A stretch of DNA of 64,000 bases from Lachnospiraceae bacterium (GTDB lineage: Bacteria; Bacillota; Clostridia; Lachnospirales; Lachnospiraceae), in assembly GCA_015258065.1 (NCBI GenBank), contig JABZIZ010000006.1:1-64000 (forward strand), read 5' to 3'. Positions within the stretch are counted from its first letter, which is position 1; each line of letters starts with the position of its first letter. The position numbers and the translations under genes were made by a program. The notes below the pieces were generated by a model that worked only from the letters and a program-made list of their open reading frames with translations, searched no databases and was not told the origin of the DNA. Shown piece by piece: positions 17,420 to 27,401 of this stretch.

Positions 17420-18658
17420 ATGACACATAAGAGAAAGATGCGGATAGGCGGAGTGCTGGCTTTGGTGCTCTGCCTCTTGTGTTTGATGAACTTCACAAAG
17501 ATCTTTTTTCCTCCGGTGCTGGTTGCACAGGCGAAGGCGTCCAAAGAATCGATTGCACAAAAGGAGAAGCAGATCCAGGATGCCAAAAGCCAGCGGCAGG
17601 CGCTGCAGGGAAGCCTCACGGATCTGCAGAATCTCAAGAAGAGTCTGGAAGTTTCCAAAAACAATCTGAACGCCTATATCGCCAAACTGGATTCCAGTCT
17701 GGACTCCATTCAGGCCAAGATCGACTCTTTGAACCAACAGATCGAAAAGAAAAAAGAGCAGATTGAAGAGACCAGAATGGAATTAGAAGAAGCGGAGAGG
17801 GAAAGGGATGAGCAATACGCCGCCATGAAGCAGCGCATCCGCTTTATGTTCGAGAAGGGGGATACCATGCCGGTCGAAGCCTTGATGAAGGCGGGAAACT
17901 TCTCCGATTTTCTGAACAAAGTGGAGTTCATTCGACTGCTTTCTTCCTATGACCGGCACAAACTCGAGGAATTCAAGCAGGAAGCCAAGCTTGCGGAGGT
18001 GACCAAGGAAGCGCTGGAAGAAGAAAAGAAGACGTTAGATGATACGATTGCGGCGCAGACGAAGGAAGAGAACAACCTGCAGGCGCTGATCTCTGCCAAG
18101 AATCAGGAGGTCTTCGGGATCTCTGCAGACATTCATGACAAGGAAGCGGCGATCAAGGCCTATGAAGCGGATATTGCCCAGCAGAACGCAGAGATTGCCG
18201 CCCTGGAGAAAATGGTGGCGGCAGAGAGGGCACAGTTGGCAGCGGAAAACCGAAAGACCTATGATGGGGGGATGTTTGCCTGGCCCTGCCCCAGTTACAC
18301 CAGAGTATCCAGCGATTACGGGACGAGGATTCATCCGATTTTGCATATTGAACGGTTTCATAACGGAATTGACCTTGCAGCACCGGGGGGGTCTCCGATT
18401 CTGGCCGCGTATAGCGGAAGAGTAGTGGCTGCCGCCTATTCCAGTAGCATGGGAAATTATGTTATGATTGATCACGGCAGCGGGCTCTATACGATTTATA
18501 TGCACGCCAGTGCGCTCAGTGTCTCTGCCGGACAGGAAGTACAAAAGGGGCAACAGATCGGAGCGGTGGGTTCCACCGGCAGATCGACGGGCAATCATCT
18601 TCATTTTTCCGTTCGTTTAAACGGCTCCTATGTAAGTCCCTGGAATTATTTGCGTTAG
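17420..18658 (+). CDS. EnvC-like murein hydrolase activator with M23 domain
   Basis: The protein (about 412 residues) has a membrane segment or signal peptide (about 10-40, ending near AQAKA), and two long coiled coils (about 40-140 and 170-280). A C-terminal M23/LytM domain carries the intact zinc ligands HNGID and HLHFS. This is the domain order of EnvC and of FtsX-regulated hydrolases in Firmicutes; PcsB, the streptococcal partner, has CHAP in place of M23. Intact zinc residues suggest it cuts peptidoglycan itself. The start at 17420 has AAGG five bases upstream; ATGs further upstream lack one. It follows ftsX and should be its periplasm-side partner. Confidence 0.9.
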   Translation: MTHKRKMRIGGVLALVLCLLCLMNFTKIFFPPVLVAQAKASKESIAQKEKQIQDAKSQRQALQGSLTDLQNLKKSLEVSKNNLNAYIAKLDSSLDSIQAKIDSLNQQIEKKKEQIEETRMELEEAERERDEQYAAMKQRIRFMFEKGDTMPVEALMKAGNFSDFLNKVEFIRLLSSYDRHKLEEFKQEAKLAEVTKEALEEEKKTLDDTIAAQTKEENNLQALISAKNQEVFGISADIHDKEAAIKAYEADIAQQNAEIAALEKMVAAERAQLAAENRKTYDGGMFAWPCPSYTRVSSDYGTRIHPILHIERFHNGIDLAAPGGSPILAAYSGRVVAAAYSSSMGNYVMIDHGSGLYTIYMHASALSVSAGQEVQKGQQIGAVGSTGRSTGNHLHFSVRLNGSYVSPWNYLR

Positions 18659-18718
18659 CACCGGAACGGCACCGGTAGAGAGTGTGGCAGGCTCTTGAAA
18701 ATGAGCGAAAGGAGCAGG

Positions 18719-20065
18719 ATGACATCCACAGAGGAACATTCCACAGAGGAACAATATACGTATCAGAATGGAGATAGAAGGGAAGAGGAACCGTCTTCAG
18801 GTCCGGGAATGGAAATGCGTCAGAGGCAGAGGGGGAAAGGAAAGGGACGAGGGCTTCTCCTCTTTCTTTGCGGTCTGCTGATCGGGACTCTTCTTAGCGG
18901 CTTGATTTTTGTTTCTCCCATGAGAAAGGCGCTTTTCTTTAAGGACGGGGGGAGCGGCGGCAAAGAAGCATCGCAGGAGCTTCTGAACGAAGCGACAAGT
19001 CAGAAGATTCAACTGATCGCAAACACGATTCACAACCATTATTACAAACCGAAGGAGATTTCCCTGGGGGATGAGAGAAGTGGACTCTACAAGGGGTTAG
19101 TGGAGTCGCTGGGAGATCCGTACTCCGTCTACTATACCGGAGAAGAGTTGAAGCAGATGATGAGCGAGACGGAGGGTACCTATGGCGGAATCGGCGCCAT
19201 GCTCTCCCTGGACAAGGAAAGTGGATATACTTATATTTCCGGTGTGATGGAGAAGACGCCCGCAGAAGAAGCGGGGATCCAGACGGGAGACATCATCTTT
19301 AAAATTAACGGCAAGAGCGCCCATGGAATGCAGACCGACGAAGTGGCGTCTCAAATCAGAGGGAAAGAGGGCACCAAGGTGCATCTCACGCTGGTGAGAG
19401 AAGGGGATCAGGGCAATATCGAAGTGGATCTTGTTCGCAAAAAGATCTCGTCCCCTACCGTGAGCGGGAAGATGCTTGAGAATCACATCGGTTACCTGAA
19501 GATCACGGAATTTGATGAAGTGACTTACGACCAGTACCTGAATACCTTTGCGGAATTAAAGGGCAAGGGAATGAAGGGCATGATTCTGGATCTTAGAAAT
19601 AACCCCGGCGGCAATCTGGATACCGTCTGCCAGATCGCCAGAAGGATTTTGCCAAAAGGGATCATCGTTTATACCAAGGACAACCGCGGCAAACGGGTGG
19701 ACTATGATTCGGACGGCAAGCATGAGATTCAAATTCCCCTGGTCGTACTGGTGAACGGCAATTCCGCCAGTGCATCGGAGATCCTGGCGGGCGCCATCAA
19801 GGACTATCATCTGGGCAAACTGGTCGGGACGACCACCTTCGGCAAGGGAATCGTGCAGCAAATCATTGACCTGAACGACGGCACTGCGCTGAAACTGACT
19901 GTGAGCGATTATTATACGCCTTCCGGTAAAAACATCCACGGCATCGGCATCGATCCGGATGAGAAGGTGGAGCTGGACGTCGATGCCCTGAAAAAAGACG
20001 GCAGCGATAACCAGTTAAACAAGGCGGTGGAACTGATCGAAAAAGAAATGAAGAATCAAAAATAG
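18719..20065 (+). CDS. C-terminal processing protease, S41 family (CtpA-like)
   Basis: This secreted or membrane-anchored serine protease has one membrane segment near residues 44-64 after a polar N-terminus, a PDZ domain (about 145-225) and the S41 catalytic domain. The catalytic Ser is in VLVNGNSASASEILAGA and the Lys in TFGKGIVQ. The 448 residues match CtpA. The start at 18719 follows AAAGGAG; TTG at 18695 and ATG at 18701 lack such a site. Its position after ftsEX and the M23 hydrolase suggests processing of cell-wall proteins, as in other Firmicutes. This is an inference. Confidence 0.92.
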   Translation: MTSTEEHSTEEQYTYQNGDRREEEPSSGPGMEMRQRQRGKGKGRGLLLFLCGLLIGTLLSGLIFVSPMRKALFFKDGGSGGKEASQELLNEATSQKIQLIANTIHNHYYKPKEISLGDERSGLYKGLVESLGDPYSVYYTGEELKQMMSETEGTYGGIGAMLSLDKESGYTYISGVMEKTPAEEAGIQTGDIIFKINGKSAHGMQTDEVASQIRGKEGTKVHLTLVREGDQGNIEVDLVRKKISSPTVSGKMLENHIGYLKITEFDEVTYDQYLNTFAELKGKGMKGMILDLRNNPGGNLDTVCQIARRILPKGIIVYTKDNRGKRVDYDSDGKHEIQIPLVVLVNGNSASASEILAGAIKDYHLGKLVGTTTFGKGIVQQIIDLNDGTALKLTVSDYYTPSGKNIHGIGIDPDEKVELDVDALKKDGSDNQLNKAVELIEKEMKNQK

Positions 20066-20169
20066 GGTGGCTCCTGCTCTTTTTGCGAAAGAGGACGGAC
20101 TTTCTTTATCTTTTGCCGGAAAAAGCCGATAAAGAGAATGTAGTATCGATCGCAAAAGGAGAATAGGAT

Positions 20170-21396
20170 ATGTTCGCAACATTGATTCCTTTATTTGATG
20201 ACAAGATGCAGGTAAGCGCCTACTCGGTTGTGGCGCAGAAGAAAAATCTTTTTGTCAATACGGAGCTTGCTACGACGGGGCGTCTGGACGGCGCTGCGGA
20301 GATTCTCGGATTCGATATCGTAGACAGCGTGGGAGTGGATGTGCTGGATCCGGAATCCAAGATTTTCATTGAGGTTAATCCGATTTCGATCTTTACGGAT
20401 ATTGATTCTCTCTGCCATGTCCCCCATGAGCGCATCGTTTTGATGATGAGCCATCAGGTCAAGCCGACGAAGCAGTATATTGACCGGGTGCAGGAACTGA
20501 AAGACAAGGATTATCGCATTGCGATGCGAAAGTTGCAGGTACAGGAATTTGAGGCCTACAAGGAGCTGCTCCCGCTGGTGGACTGCATTCTTTTGGATCA
20601 CAAAAGAATCAACGTGGAGAAGGCAAAGGTTTATTTCAGAAGCCTGTATCCCAGAATGAAGCTGTGTGCAGTCAATGTAAACAGCAAAGAGGATTTTGAC
20701 CGCCTGGTCACAGAAGAAGGCGGATATGATTTCTATGAGGGAACTTTCTTCCGGATGCCGATCACCAGCGGGCAGAAGGAACTGGCGCCCTTAAAAACCA
20801 ATTATTTAAGGCTCCTGCATGTGGTCAATGATCCGGATTTCAATCTGAATGAGGCGGCGGATATTATCGGGCAGGATGCGGCTCTTGTTTTTTCTCTCCT
20901 GAAAATGGTGAATCGCATGACGGTAAATGCGCAAATCACCTCCGTGCGCCATGCGGCTGCGATGTTGGGACAGAAAGAACTGAAGGTCTGGATCAATACC
21001 GCAGTCACGAAGGAACTCTGTGCGGATAAACCGAGTGAAATCGTCAGGATGACGATGACAAGGGCGAAATTTGCGGAGCATCTCGGCGCAGCCTTCGGCA
21101 TGCGCGAAAAGCATTCCGAGCTCTTCCTGATGGGCATGTTCTCGCTCCTGGATGTGATGTTAGACCGAACCATGGAGGCGGCGCTTGCACAGGTGAACGT
21201 TTCCAAGGAGATTTACGATGCACTGATGCAAAACACGGGAAAACTGGCAGAGGTGCTGCACTTTATCAAGGAGTATGAAAACGCATCCTGGCAGGAAGTT
21301 TCCCGCATGATGGTATTGCGCGGGATCGAGGTTAAAACCGTATACGAGGCCTATCTGAGCGCACTCCGCTGGTCCAGCAGCCTGATTGAGGGCTGA
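20170..21396 (+). CDS. EAL-HDOD domain protein (YuxH-like)
   Basis: The 408-residue protein joins a degenerate N-terminal EAL-like domain to a C-terminal HDOD domain (about residues 205-400, with DPDFNLNEAADIIGQDAALVFSLLKMVN). The EAL motif itself and most metal ligands of an active c-di-GMP phosphodiesterase are not seen, so it is probably a signalling adaptor. The ribosome site is AAAAGGAGAATAGG. A seven-pair hairpin (CTTTATC/GATAAAG, 20104-20134) precedes it in the 104-base gap. I see no c-di-GMP riboswitch there. Confidence 0.85.
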   Translation: MFATLIPLFDDKMQVSAYSVVAQKKNLFVNTELATTGRLDGAAEILGFDIVDSVGVDVLDPESKIFIEVNPISIFTDIDSLCHVPHERIVLMMSHQVKPTKQYIDRVQELKDKDYRIAMRKLQVQEFEAYKELLPLVDCILLDHKRINVEKAKVYFRSLYPRMKLCAVNVNSKEDFDRLVTEEGGYDFYEGTFFRMPITSGQKELAPLKTNYLRLLHVVNDPDFNLNEAADIIGQDAALVFSLLKMVNRMTVNAQITSVRHAAAMLGQKELKVWINTAVTKELCADKPSEIVRMTMTRAKFAEHLGAAFGMREKHSELFLMGMFSLLDVMLDRTMEAALAQVNVSKEIYDALMQNTGKLAEVLHFIKEYENASWQEVSRMMVLRGIEVKTVYEAYLSALRWSSSLIEG

Positions 21397-21410
21397 AACG
21401 GACTAAGACC

Positions 21411-21490
21411 GAAGCAGACCAGGATAGAAGTAGGTCAAGATAGAAGCAGACCAAGACAGAAGCAGATCCAGATAAAAGCAGATAGAATCA
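21411..21490. repeat. Five tandem 16-base repeats
   Basis: Directly after the EAL-HDOD gene, five units of GAAGCAGACCAAGATA-like sequence stand head to tail at 21411, 21427, 21443, 21459 and 21475. Units 1-4 differ by one to three bases and unit 5 is more diverged. They precede a terminator and code for nothing evident. They are too short and have no spacers, so this is not a CRISPR array. Confidence 0.85.
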
Positions 21491-21509
21491 AATAGAGCCG
21501 TGATTTTCA

Positions 21510-21536
21510 CAGCCCCCTGCACGCAGGGGGCTGTTT
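21510..21536 (+). terminator. Terminator before uvrB
   Basis: CAGCCCCCTG and CAGGGGGCTG form a perfect ten-pair GC-rich stem around CACG, with a short TTT after it. Confidence 0.78.
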
Positions 21537-21622
21537 GCGGGTGGAGCCACTGCTTCGAACTTGATCTTTCCCCCCTCCAATAGTAGGATGAACGGAGGAA
21601 AGAAAGGGAAAGGTTTTGACCA

Positions 21623-23740
21623 ATGGATTTTAAACTGACTTCCAAATACAAACCGACAGGGGATCAGCCGGAAGCGATCCGTGCACTGGTAGACGGCTTC
21701 CGGGCAGGCAATCAATTTGAAACCCTGCTTGGCGTCACCGGCTCCGGTAAGACTTTTACCATGGCGAATGTGATTGAGAAACTCAATCGTCCGACTCTCA
21801 TTATGTCCCATAACAAGACCCTGGCAGGTCAGCTCTACGGGGAGATGAAGGAGTTTTTTCCGGAAAATGCGGTGGAATATTTTGTCTCCTACTATGATTA
21901 CTATCAGCCGGAGGCCTATGTGCCATCGACCGATACCTATATTGCCAAAGACTCCGCCATCAATGATGAAATTGAACGGTTGCGGCTCTCTGCAACGGCT
22001 TCTCTTTCGGAAAGAAGGGATGTCATCGTGGTGGCGAGTGTTTCCTGTATTTACGGCCTGGGCTCTCCGGAAGAATTCCGCGGTATGTCGATCTCTCTTC
22101 GTCCCGGGATGCAAAAAGACAGGGATGAGATCATCAAGGAATTGGTCGCCATCCAGTATTCGAGAAATGATATGGAATTGCAGCGCACCAACTTCCGTGT
22201 GAGAGGAGATACACTGGAGATCTTCCCCGCGCAGAGAAATGAATTTTTGCTGCGGATTGAGTTTTTTGGAGACGAGATTGACCGGATCAGTGAGGTGGAA
22301 CCCTTAACCGGCAAGGTGCATGCGGAATTGTCCCATGTGATGATTTACCCCGCCAGCCATTATGTGGTGGCGCAGGACAAGGTGAACCTGGCCTGTGATC
22401 AGATTGAGAAAGAACTCGAAGAGCGGGTGCGTTTTTTTAAAAGCGAGGATAAGCTGATCGAGGCGCAGAGAATCGCCGAGAGAACGAACTTCGATGTGGA
22501 GATGATGCGCGAGGTCGGCTTCTGCTCCGGAATCGAGAATTATTCAAGGCATCTGGAATTCCGTAAGGCGGGAGATCCGCCGCTCACCCTTCTCGACTTC
22601 TTTCCGGAGGACAGCCTGATCATTGTAGATGAGTCCCATATGACCATCCCCCAGATCGGCGGGATGTACAACGGCGACCGGGCACGCAAGATGATGCTGG
22701 TGGATTACGGTTTCCGCCTCCCCTCCGCTCTGGATAACCGGCCGCTTAATTTTGAAGAATTTGAGACCCATATCAATCAGATGCTCTTCTGTTCGGCGAC
22801 GCCCGGACCGTATGAGGCTTCGCATGAACTGCTTCGCACAGAACAGGTGATTCGCCCGACGGGACTGTTGGATCCCGAAATTTCGGTTCGTCCTGTGGAT
22901 GGCCAGATAGACGATCTTTTAGCGGAGATCAAAGCAGTTACAAGCGCTTATGCGAAGGAAGAATCCGCTCCGGCAGGAGAGGGGAAGGAAGCACAGGGCA
23001 GCGCCCCGTCCCGGCAGAAGGAGAAGGGAGAAACTCCCGTAGAACAGACCGGAGAAGACAGGATTGGAGGGAAGGTTCTGATTACCACGCTGACCAAGAA
23101 GATGGCGGAGGATCTGACGGAGTACCTGCATGAGGCGGGGATCCGTGTCCGCTATTTACACTCCGATATCGACACACTGGAGCGTGCGGAGATCATCCGG
23201 GATATGCGGATGGACGTCTTTGACGTTTTGATCGGCATCAACCTCCTGCGGGAGGGCCTGGATATACCGGAAATTTCCCTGGTGGCGATTCTGGACGCAG
23301 ACAAGGAAGGCTTCCTGCGCTCGGAAACCTCCCTCATTCAGACCATCGGGCGTGCCGCCAGAAATGCGGACGGAAGAGTCATCATGTACGCAGATCACAT
23401 GACGGATTCCATGAAAAGGGCGATCGAGGAAACGCAGCGAAGGCGAGAGATTCAGCAAAAATATAACAAGGAGCACGGAATTACCCCGACCACGATTCGG
23501 AAGGCGGTGCGGGATCTGATCAGCATCTCCAAGAAAGCGACGAAGGAGAAGATGCGCTTTGAAAAAGATCCGGAGTCGATGAGTCAGGAGGAGTTGGAGA
23601 AGCTGATTGCGGAAGTGCAGCGCAAGATGCAGAGGGCAGCGGCGGATCTGGACTTCGAGAGTGCAGCCATGCTGCGAGACCAGATGCTGGAGTTGAAGAA
23701 GGAGTGGAACAAACTGACCAAGGGGGCGGTGCGAGGATAG
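21623..23740 (+). CDS. uvrB: Excinuclease ABC subunit B
   Basis: UvrB is the damage-verifying helicase-like subunit of nucleotide excision repair. Walker A is GVTGSGKTF and the beta-hairpin region is [12 protein letters not shown]. The DEAD-like box DESH is in [12 protein letters not shown], and the C-terminal UVR domain (about 660-700) binds UvrC. The 705-residue length exceeds the usual ~660 because of a glutamate- and glycine-rich insertion of about 40 residues near 435-475, between the two helicase halves. The next gene, rarA, starts two bases after the stop. Confidence 0.97.
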   Translation: MDFKLTSKYKPTGDQPEAIRALVDGFRAGNQFETLLGVTGSGKTFTMANVIEKLNRPTLIMSHNKTLAGQLYGEMKEFFPENAVEYFVSYYDYYQPEAYVPSTDTYIAKDSAINDEIERLRLSATASLSERRDVIVVASVSCIYGLGSPEEFRGMSISLRPGMQKDRDEIIKELVAIQYSRNDMELQRTNFRVRGDTLEIFPAQRNEFLLRIEFFGDEIDRISEVEPLTGKVHAELSHVMIYPASHYVVAQDKVNLACDQIEKELEERVRFFKSEDKLIEAQRIAERTNFDVEMMREVGFCSGIENYSRHLEFRKAGDPPLTLLDFFPEDSLIIVDESHMTIPQIGGMYNGDRARKMMLVDYGFRLPSALDNRPLNFEEFETHINQMLFCSATPGPYEASHELLRTEQVIRPTGLLDPEISVRPVDGQIDDLLAEIKAVTSAYAKEESAPAGEGKEAQGSAPSRQKEKGETPVEQTGEDRIGGKVLITTLTKKMAEDLTEYLHEAGIRVRYLHSDIDTLERAEIIRDMRMDVFDVLIGINLLREGLDIPEISLVAILDADKEGFLRSETSLIQTIGRAARNADGRVIMYADHMTDSMKRAIEETQRRREIQQKYNKEHGITPTTIRKAVRDLISISKKATKEKMRFEKDPESMSQEELEKLIAEVQRKMQRAAADLDFESAAMLRDQMLELKKEWNKLTKGAVRG

Positions 23741-23742
23741 AA

Positions 23743-25332
23743 ATGGCACAGGAGAAGCAGCTGTCGATTTTTGATCTGCCGGGAATGGAGACAGAAAGAC
23801 AGAAGACGAAGGTAGGGAATCCAAACGGCATGCAGGAAGATTCTACCGGGAGGACGTCTGCCGGTGGAGAGTCAGTAGAAATCATCAGAGGAATTCCGCT
23901 GGCAGAGCGTCTGCGGCCGCAGAGTTTAGAGGAATTTGCGGGACAAACGCATCTGATCGGGGAGGGTGGCATGCTCAGGCGCCTGATCGAGTCGGATCAT
24001 CTTTCCTCCATGATTTTCTGGGGCCCTCCCGGCGTGGGAAAAACGACGTTAGCTCAGATCATTGCTAAGAAAACCAGGGCGCAGTTCATCAACTTTTCGG
24101 CGGTGACCAGCGGCATCAAAGAGATCCGAACCGTGATGCAGCAGGCGGAGGAAAATCGCAGATACGGAGAGAGAACGATTCTTTTTGTAGATGAAATTCA
24201 CCGTTTCAATAAGGCGCAGCAGGACGCTTTTTTACCCTTTGTGGAGAAAGGATCCATTATTCTGATCGGCGCCACCACGGAGAATCCGTCCTTTGAAATC
24301 AACTCCGCTCTGCTGTCCAGGTGTAAGGTTTTTGTGTTGAAAGCACTGGAGACGGAAGACCTGATCCGGCTGCTGCAGCGGGCGATCCATGACGAGAGAG
24401 GCTTTGGCGCAGTGAAAGTCCTGTGGCGGATGGAGAGCCCCGGGGCTGCGACCCGTGCCGATGTGACGGGGGCGCAAACCGCAAGCACCGGCGCGGAATT
24501 AGCAGCAAGTACCGGTGCGAATCCGGCAGCAAGCATCGGTGCGGATCCGGATGCCGAAGCGGCACAGGAGGAGATTGCCCTTCGCACCATTGCCACCTTT
24601 GCCAACGGAGATGCCAGGAGTGCGCTTACCACTCTGGAAATGGTCATCTTAAACGGAGAGATCCGGATGGAGAAAACGACCGAGATTCTCACGATTTCAC
24701 GGCAGATGTTGGAGCAGTGTCTGGGAAAAAAAGCCCTGCTTTATGATAAGGACGGGGAAGAGCATTATAATCTGATCTCAGCCTTGCATAAATCCATGCG
24801 GAATTCGGATGCGGATGCCGCAATCTACTGGCTTTGCCGGATGCTGGAGGCGGGGGAGGATCCGCTCTATATTGCCAGGCGCATCGTTCGCTTTGCCTCG
24901 GAGGATGTCGGACTTGCCGATACCAATGCGCTGACGGTAGCGGTGAACGCCTATCAGTCCTGCCATTTGATCGGGATGCCGGAGTGCTGTGTCCATTTGA
25001 CCGAGGCGGCCGTCTATATGTCGCTTGCCCCCAAGTCCAATGCCATGGAAGTGGCTTATAATGAAGCAAAAGAGGATGTGGTAAGGCAGCCGGATGCATC
25101 GGTTCCGCTGCATATCCGCAATGGCGTTACCTCCTTGATGAAGGAGATCGGATATGGCAGAGGCTATCAGTATGCCCATGATTACGAGGAAAAAGTCACT
25201 GCCATGACCTGCCTTCCGGATGAGCTTGCAGACAGAGAATATTATCATCCGACGACGCAGGGGATGGAAAAAAAGTGGATGGAGCGCAAAAACGCATTGG
25301 ACACCTGGAAGAGGGAGCATCGCGGGAAATGA
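23743..25332 (+). CDS. rarA: Replication-associated recombination protein A (RarA/MgsA)
   Basis: RarA is an AAA+ ATPase acting at stalled replication forks. Walker A is GPPGVGKTTLA, Walker B is ILFVDEIHRFNKAQQD, sensor 1 lies in GATTENPSFEINSAL, and the C-terminal MgsA domain has the GMPECCVHLTEAAVYMSLAPKSN stretch. The 529 residues exceed the usual ~440 because of a poorly conserved N-terminal lead of about 50 residues and an insertion near 225-275. The insertion includes three 24-base DNA repeats coding for TGA/IGA-rich octads. The start at 23743 follows GAGG six bases upstream. Confidence 0.94.
   Translation: MAQEKQLSIFDLPGMETERQKTKVGNPNGMQEDSTGRTSAGGESVEIIRGIPLAERLRPQSLEEFAGQTHLIGEGGMLRRLIESDHLSSMIFWGPPGVGKTTLAQIIAKKTRAQFINFSAVTSGIKEIRTVMQQAEENRRYGERTILFVDEIHRFNKAQQDAFLPFVEKGSIILIGATTENPSFEINSALLSRCKVFVLKALETEDLIRLLQRAIHDERGFGAVKVLWRMESPGAATRADVTGAQTASTGAELAASTGANPAASIGADPDAEAAQEEIALRTIATFANGDARSALTTLEMVILNGEIRMEKTTEILTISRQMLEQCLGKKALLYDKDGEEHYNLISALHKSMRNSDADAAIYWLCRMLEAGEDPLYIARRIVRFASEDVGLADTNALTVAVNAYQSCHLIGMPECCVHLTEAAVYMSLAPKSNAMEVAYNEAKEDVVRQPDASVPLHIRNGVTSLMKEIGYGRGYQYAHDYEEKVTAMTCLPDELADREYYHPTTQGMEKKWMERKNALDTWKREHRGK
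24481..24552 (+). repeat. Three 24-base in-frame repeats within rarA
   Basis: Three units beginning GCAAGYAYCGGYGCGG stand at 24481, 24505 and 24529, each coding for eight residues of the type ASTGANPA. They lie in a linker before the C-terminal part of RarA and are a likely site of length variation between strains. Confidence 0.8.
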
Positions 25333-26249
25333 ATTATATTATTTTTGATCTGGAGTGGAACCAGTCTTCCAGAAAGGAGAGGGAAGAACCGCATCTGCCC
25401 TTTGAGATTGTGGAAATCGGTGCGGTGAAGCTGAACGAAAGGCGGGAAGTCGTAAGCACCTTTGAAAGACGGGTAAGACCGCAGGTCTACTTGAGTATGC
25501 ACCGCATCACGGGGGAGTTGATCGGCCTGAAGATGGAAGAGTTGCAGAAGGAGGCTCTCTTTCCGGAGGTGGCAAAAGATTTCCTTGGCTGGTGCGGCAA
25601 AGATGTCCTGTTTGGCTCCTGGGGGCCGCATGATTTGCCGGAGCTACAGAGAAACATGGACTACTTTGGAATGGAGCCGATCGCGAAGGGGCCACTTGCC
25701 TATCTGGACGTGCAAAAGCTCTACGCGCTTTTTACCGGCAGCAGTACCAAGCAGCGTAAGTCGCTCTCCCATGCCATTCTGGAGATGCATTTTGATCAGG
25801 AGCGTCCCTTCCACCATGCGCTCTCCGATGCCGCCTATACGGCGGAGATTTTCCGCCTGATCCCGGAAGAACTCCTGCAAAATTTTTCCTTTGATAATCA
25901 TGTGACACCCAGAGGGAAGCAACAGGAAATCCATATCGTTTTCGATACCTATGCAAAATATATTTCAAGGTCTTTTGCCACCAAAGAGGCCATGATGAAG
26001 GATCCCGAGGTGATCAGCACGAAATGTTATATCTGTCACCGGAATCTCAGACGCAGAATCCGCTGGTTTACCCCCAACGGCAAGCACTACTACGCCCTCT
26101 CCGAGTGCGGGATCCACGGCTTTATGAAATCAAAAATCAGGGTTAAGAAAGCAACCGACGGCTACTTTGCGGAGAAGACCTCAAAGTTCATCACCGGAGA
26201 AGAAGCGGAACAGCTAAGAGAAAAACAGAAGCACGGAAAGCGAAAATAA
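25329..26249 (+). CDS. DEDDh 3'-5' exonuclease (KapD-like)
   Basis: The 306-residue protein starts with the ExoI motif of DEDDh exonucleases (IIFDLEWNQ, holding D and E). ExoII is near GSWGPHDLPEL, and the ExoIII H and D lie in FHHALSDAAYTAEIF. This is the fold of the DnaQ-like exonucleases that trim RNA or DNA; KapD-type proteins are the nearest match by pattern. A C-terminal part from about residue 220 carries CYICHRNLRR and CGIHG, a possible metal-binding tail not in the core fold. The start overlaps the rarA stop (ATGA), so they are one operon. Confidence 0.85.
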   Translation: MNYIIFDLEWNQSSRKEREEPHLPFEIVEIGAVKLNERREVVSTFERRVRPQVYLSMHRITGELIGLKMEELQKEALFPEVAKDFLGWCGKDVLFGSWGPHDLPELQRNMDYFGMEPIAKGPLAYLDVQKLYALFTGSSTKQRKSLSHAILEMHFDQERPFHHALSDAAYTAEIFRLIPEELLQNFSFDNHVTPRGKQQEIHIVFDTYAKYISRSFATKEAMMKDPEVISTKCYICHRNLRRRIRWFTPNGKHYYALSECGIHGFMKSKIRVKKATDGYFAEKTSKFITGEEAEQLREKQKHGKRK

Positions 26250-26326
26250 GACCGTTTTCAAAAAAGCTGCAGGGAGGAGATGACAAGAGCGCATCAATGA
26301 TCAAATCCATTGCGGTGATCACAAAA

Positions 26327-26358
26327 GTCGCAGGGAAGAGATTCTCTGCGGCTTTTTT
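26327..26358. terminator. Bidirectional terminator between exonuclease and lysR
   Basis: GTCGCAGGGA and TCTCTGCGGC form a ten-pair stem. It is followed by TTTTTT on the plus strand and, read in reverse, by TTTTGTG on the minus strand. It can serve both convergent genes. Confidence 0.85.
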
Positions 26359-26368
26359 CGATGGATGG

Positions 26369-27349
26369 TCAGGATACCATGTTTTGCCGTCCTGCACAGA
26401 CGGAGGGAAGCGTCGCCTGCATGCGGCAAGTCATCTGCATATAGCGGTTCAGTTCCACCTTGAGCAAGGAAACAAAGCGTTCGCCCACCGTTCCGATGGC
26501 GGAATTTTTGGGGTGAATCCAACCGATCCGGATGGTTTGGCTGCTTTCCAGAGGAAGGGTGACAATCCCCTCGTCCAGAGCAGGATCTAGCAGCCCGCTT
26601 CCCGTGGAAAAGGCGAGGGTTTCCGACAGAATGCGGATGGCGGAAGATCGATCGCTCACCAGAATCCGCTGCGGAATGCTGCTGTAGGCTGGCACCTGAA
26701 ATTCTTCGGAAAAATCCATGGCGACGCCGTCGTTTTGCTTATAGCTGAGGAAGGGATAGCGACAGAGGTCTTCCATGGTGATAGACGTTTCCCGCAGAAG
26801 CGGGTGTTTTTTGCTGAGATAAATCCCCGGCGTAATTTCGGCGAGGGTTTCAAACTGGAGCTCGTTTTTCTTCAGGATGCTTTCCAGGACGCGTCTGGTC
26901 GTGCTGTTGATGAAGATGACGCCAAGGTTCGAACGGGAGTCTCTTACCTCGTCAATGATCGTATCCATCGGACACTCGTTGATGGTGTATTTGTAAAAAG
27001 AAGCTTCCGATTCCTGCAAGAGTTTCAGAAACGCCGATTCCACAAAGGGATAACGCTGGGAGGAAACGCTGAAGGAGGTGGAAATCGTGGAAGGAGAAGA
27101 GGCGCAGAGGGACTGCAGGATGTTTTTTTGCTCAAGAATCGAGGCGGCATATTGCACCAACTCCTTACCCTCTGCCGTCAGCTCCACGCCGCGGCTGTTC
27201 CTGGTCAGAAGTTTCACATTCAGTTCGTTCTCCAGCTGCTGAAGGGAAGAGGAGATGCAGGACTGCGAAACGAACAGTTGACGAGAGGTTTTGTTGATCG
27301 AGCCGGTTTTGGCGACTTCCACGAGGTAACTTAGCTGCTGAAAGGTCAT
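26369..27349 (-). CDS. LysR-family transcriptional regulator
   Basis: The N-terminal winged helix is clear: MTFQQLSYLVEVAKTGSINKT, then SQSCISSSLQQLENELNVKLLTR. The effector domain (about residues 90-300) shows the usual LysR spacing, but its ligand cannot be read. The gene is divergent from methionine gamma-lyase and the NhaC-family transporter across about 210 bases. By the usual LysR rule it probably controls them, with methionine, a keto acid or homocysteine as candidate effector. This control is an inference. Confidence 0.92.
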   Translation of the reverse strand: MTFQQLSYLVEVAKTGSINKTSRQLFVSQSCISSSLQQLENELNVKLLTRNSRGVELTAEGKELVQYAASILEQKNILQSLCASSPSTISTSFSVSSQRYPFVESAFLKLLQESEASFYKYTINECPMDTIIDEVRDSRSNLGVIFINSTTRRVLESILKKNELQFETLAEITPGIYLSKKHPLLRETSITMEDLCRYPFLSYKQNDGVAMDFSEEFQVPAYSSIPQRILVSDRSSAIRILSETLAFSTGSGLLDPALDEGIVTLPLESSQTIRIGWIHPKNSAIGTVGERFVSLLKVELNRYMQMTCRMQATLPSVCAGRQNMVS

Positions 27350-27401
27350 GCATTCACTCCTGATATATATAAAACTGATAGCCTTTTATCTTTCTTTTAT
27401 A

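Noticed and set aside
20066..20169. Possible c-di-GMP riboswitch before the EAL-HDOD gene
   Set aside because: Only a simple seven-pair hairpin is visible; the conserved GEMM sequence elements are missing.
21411..21490. Possible CRISPR array
   Set aside because: The units are 16 bases, contiguous and without unique spacers, and no cas genes are present.
24198..24692. 164-codon minus-strand frame with alanine- and serine-rich repeats
   Set aside because: The repeats come from the 24-base repeats of rarA read on the opposite strand.
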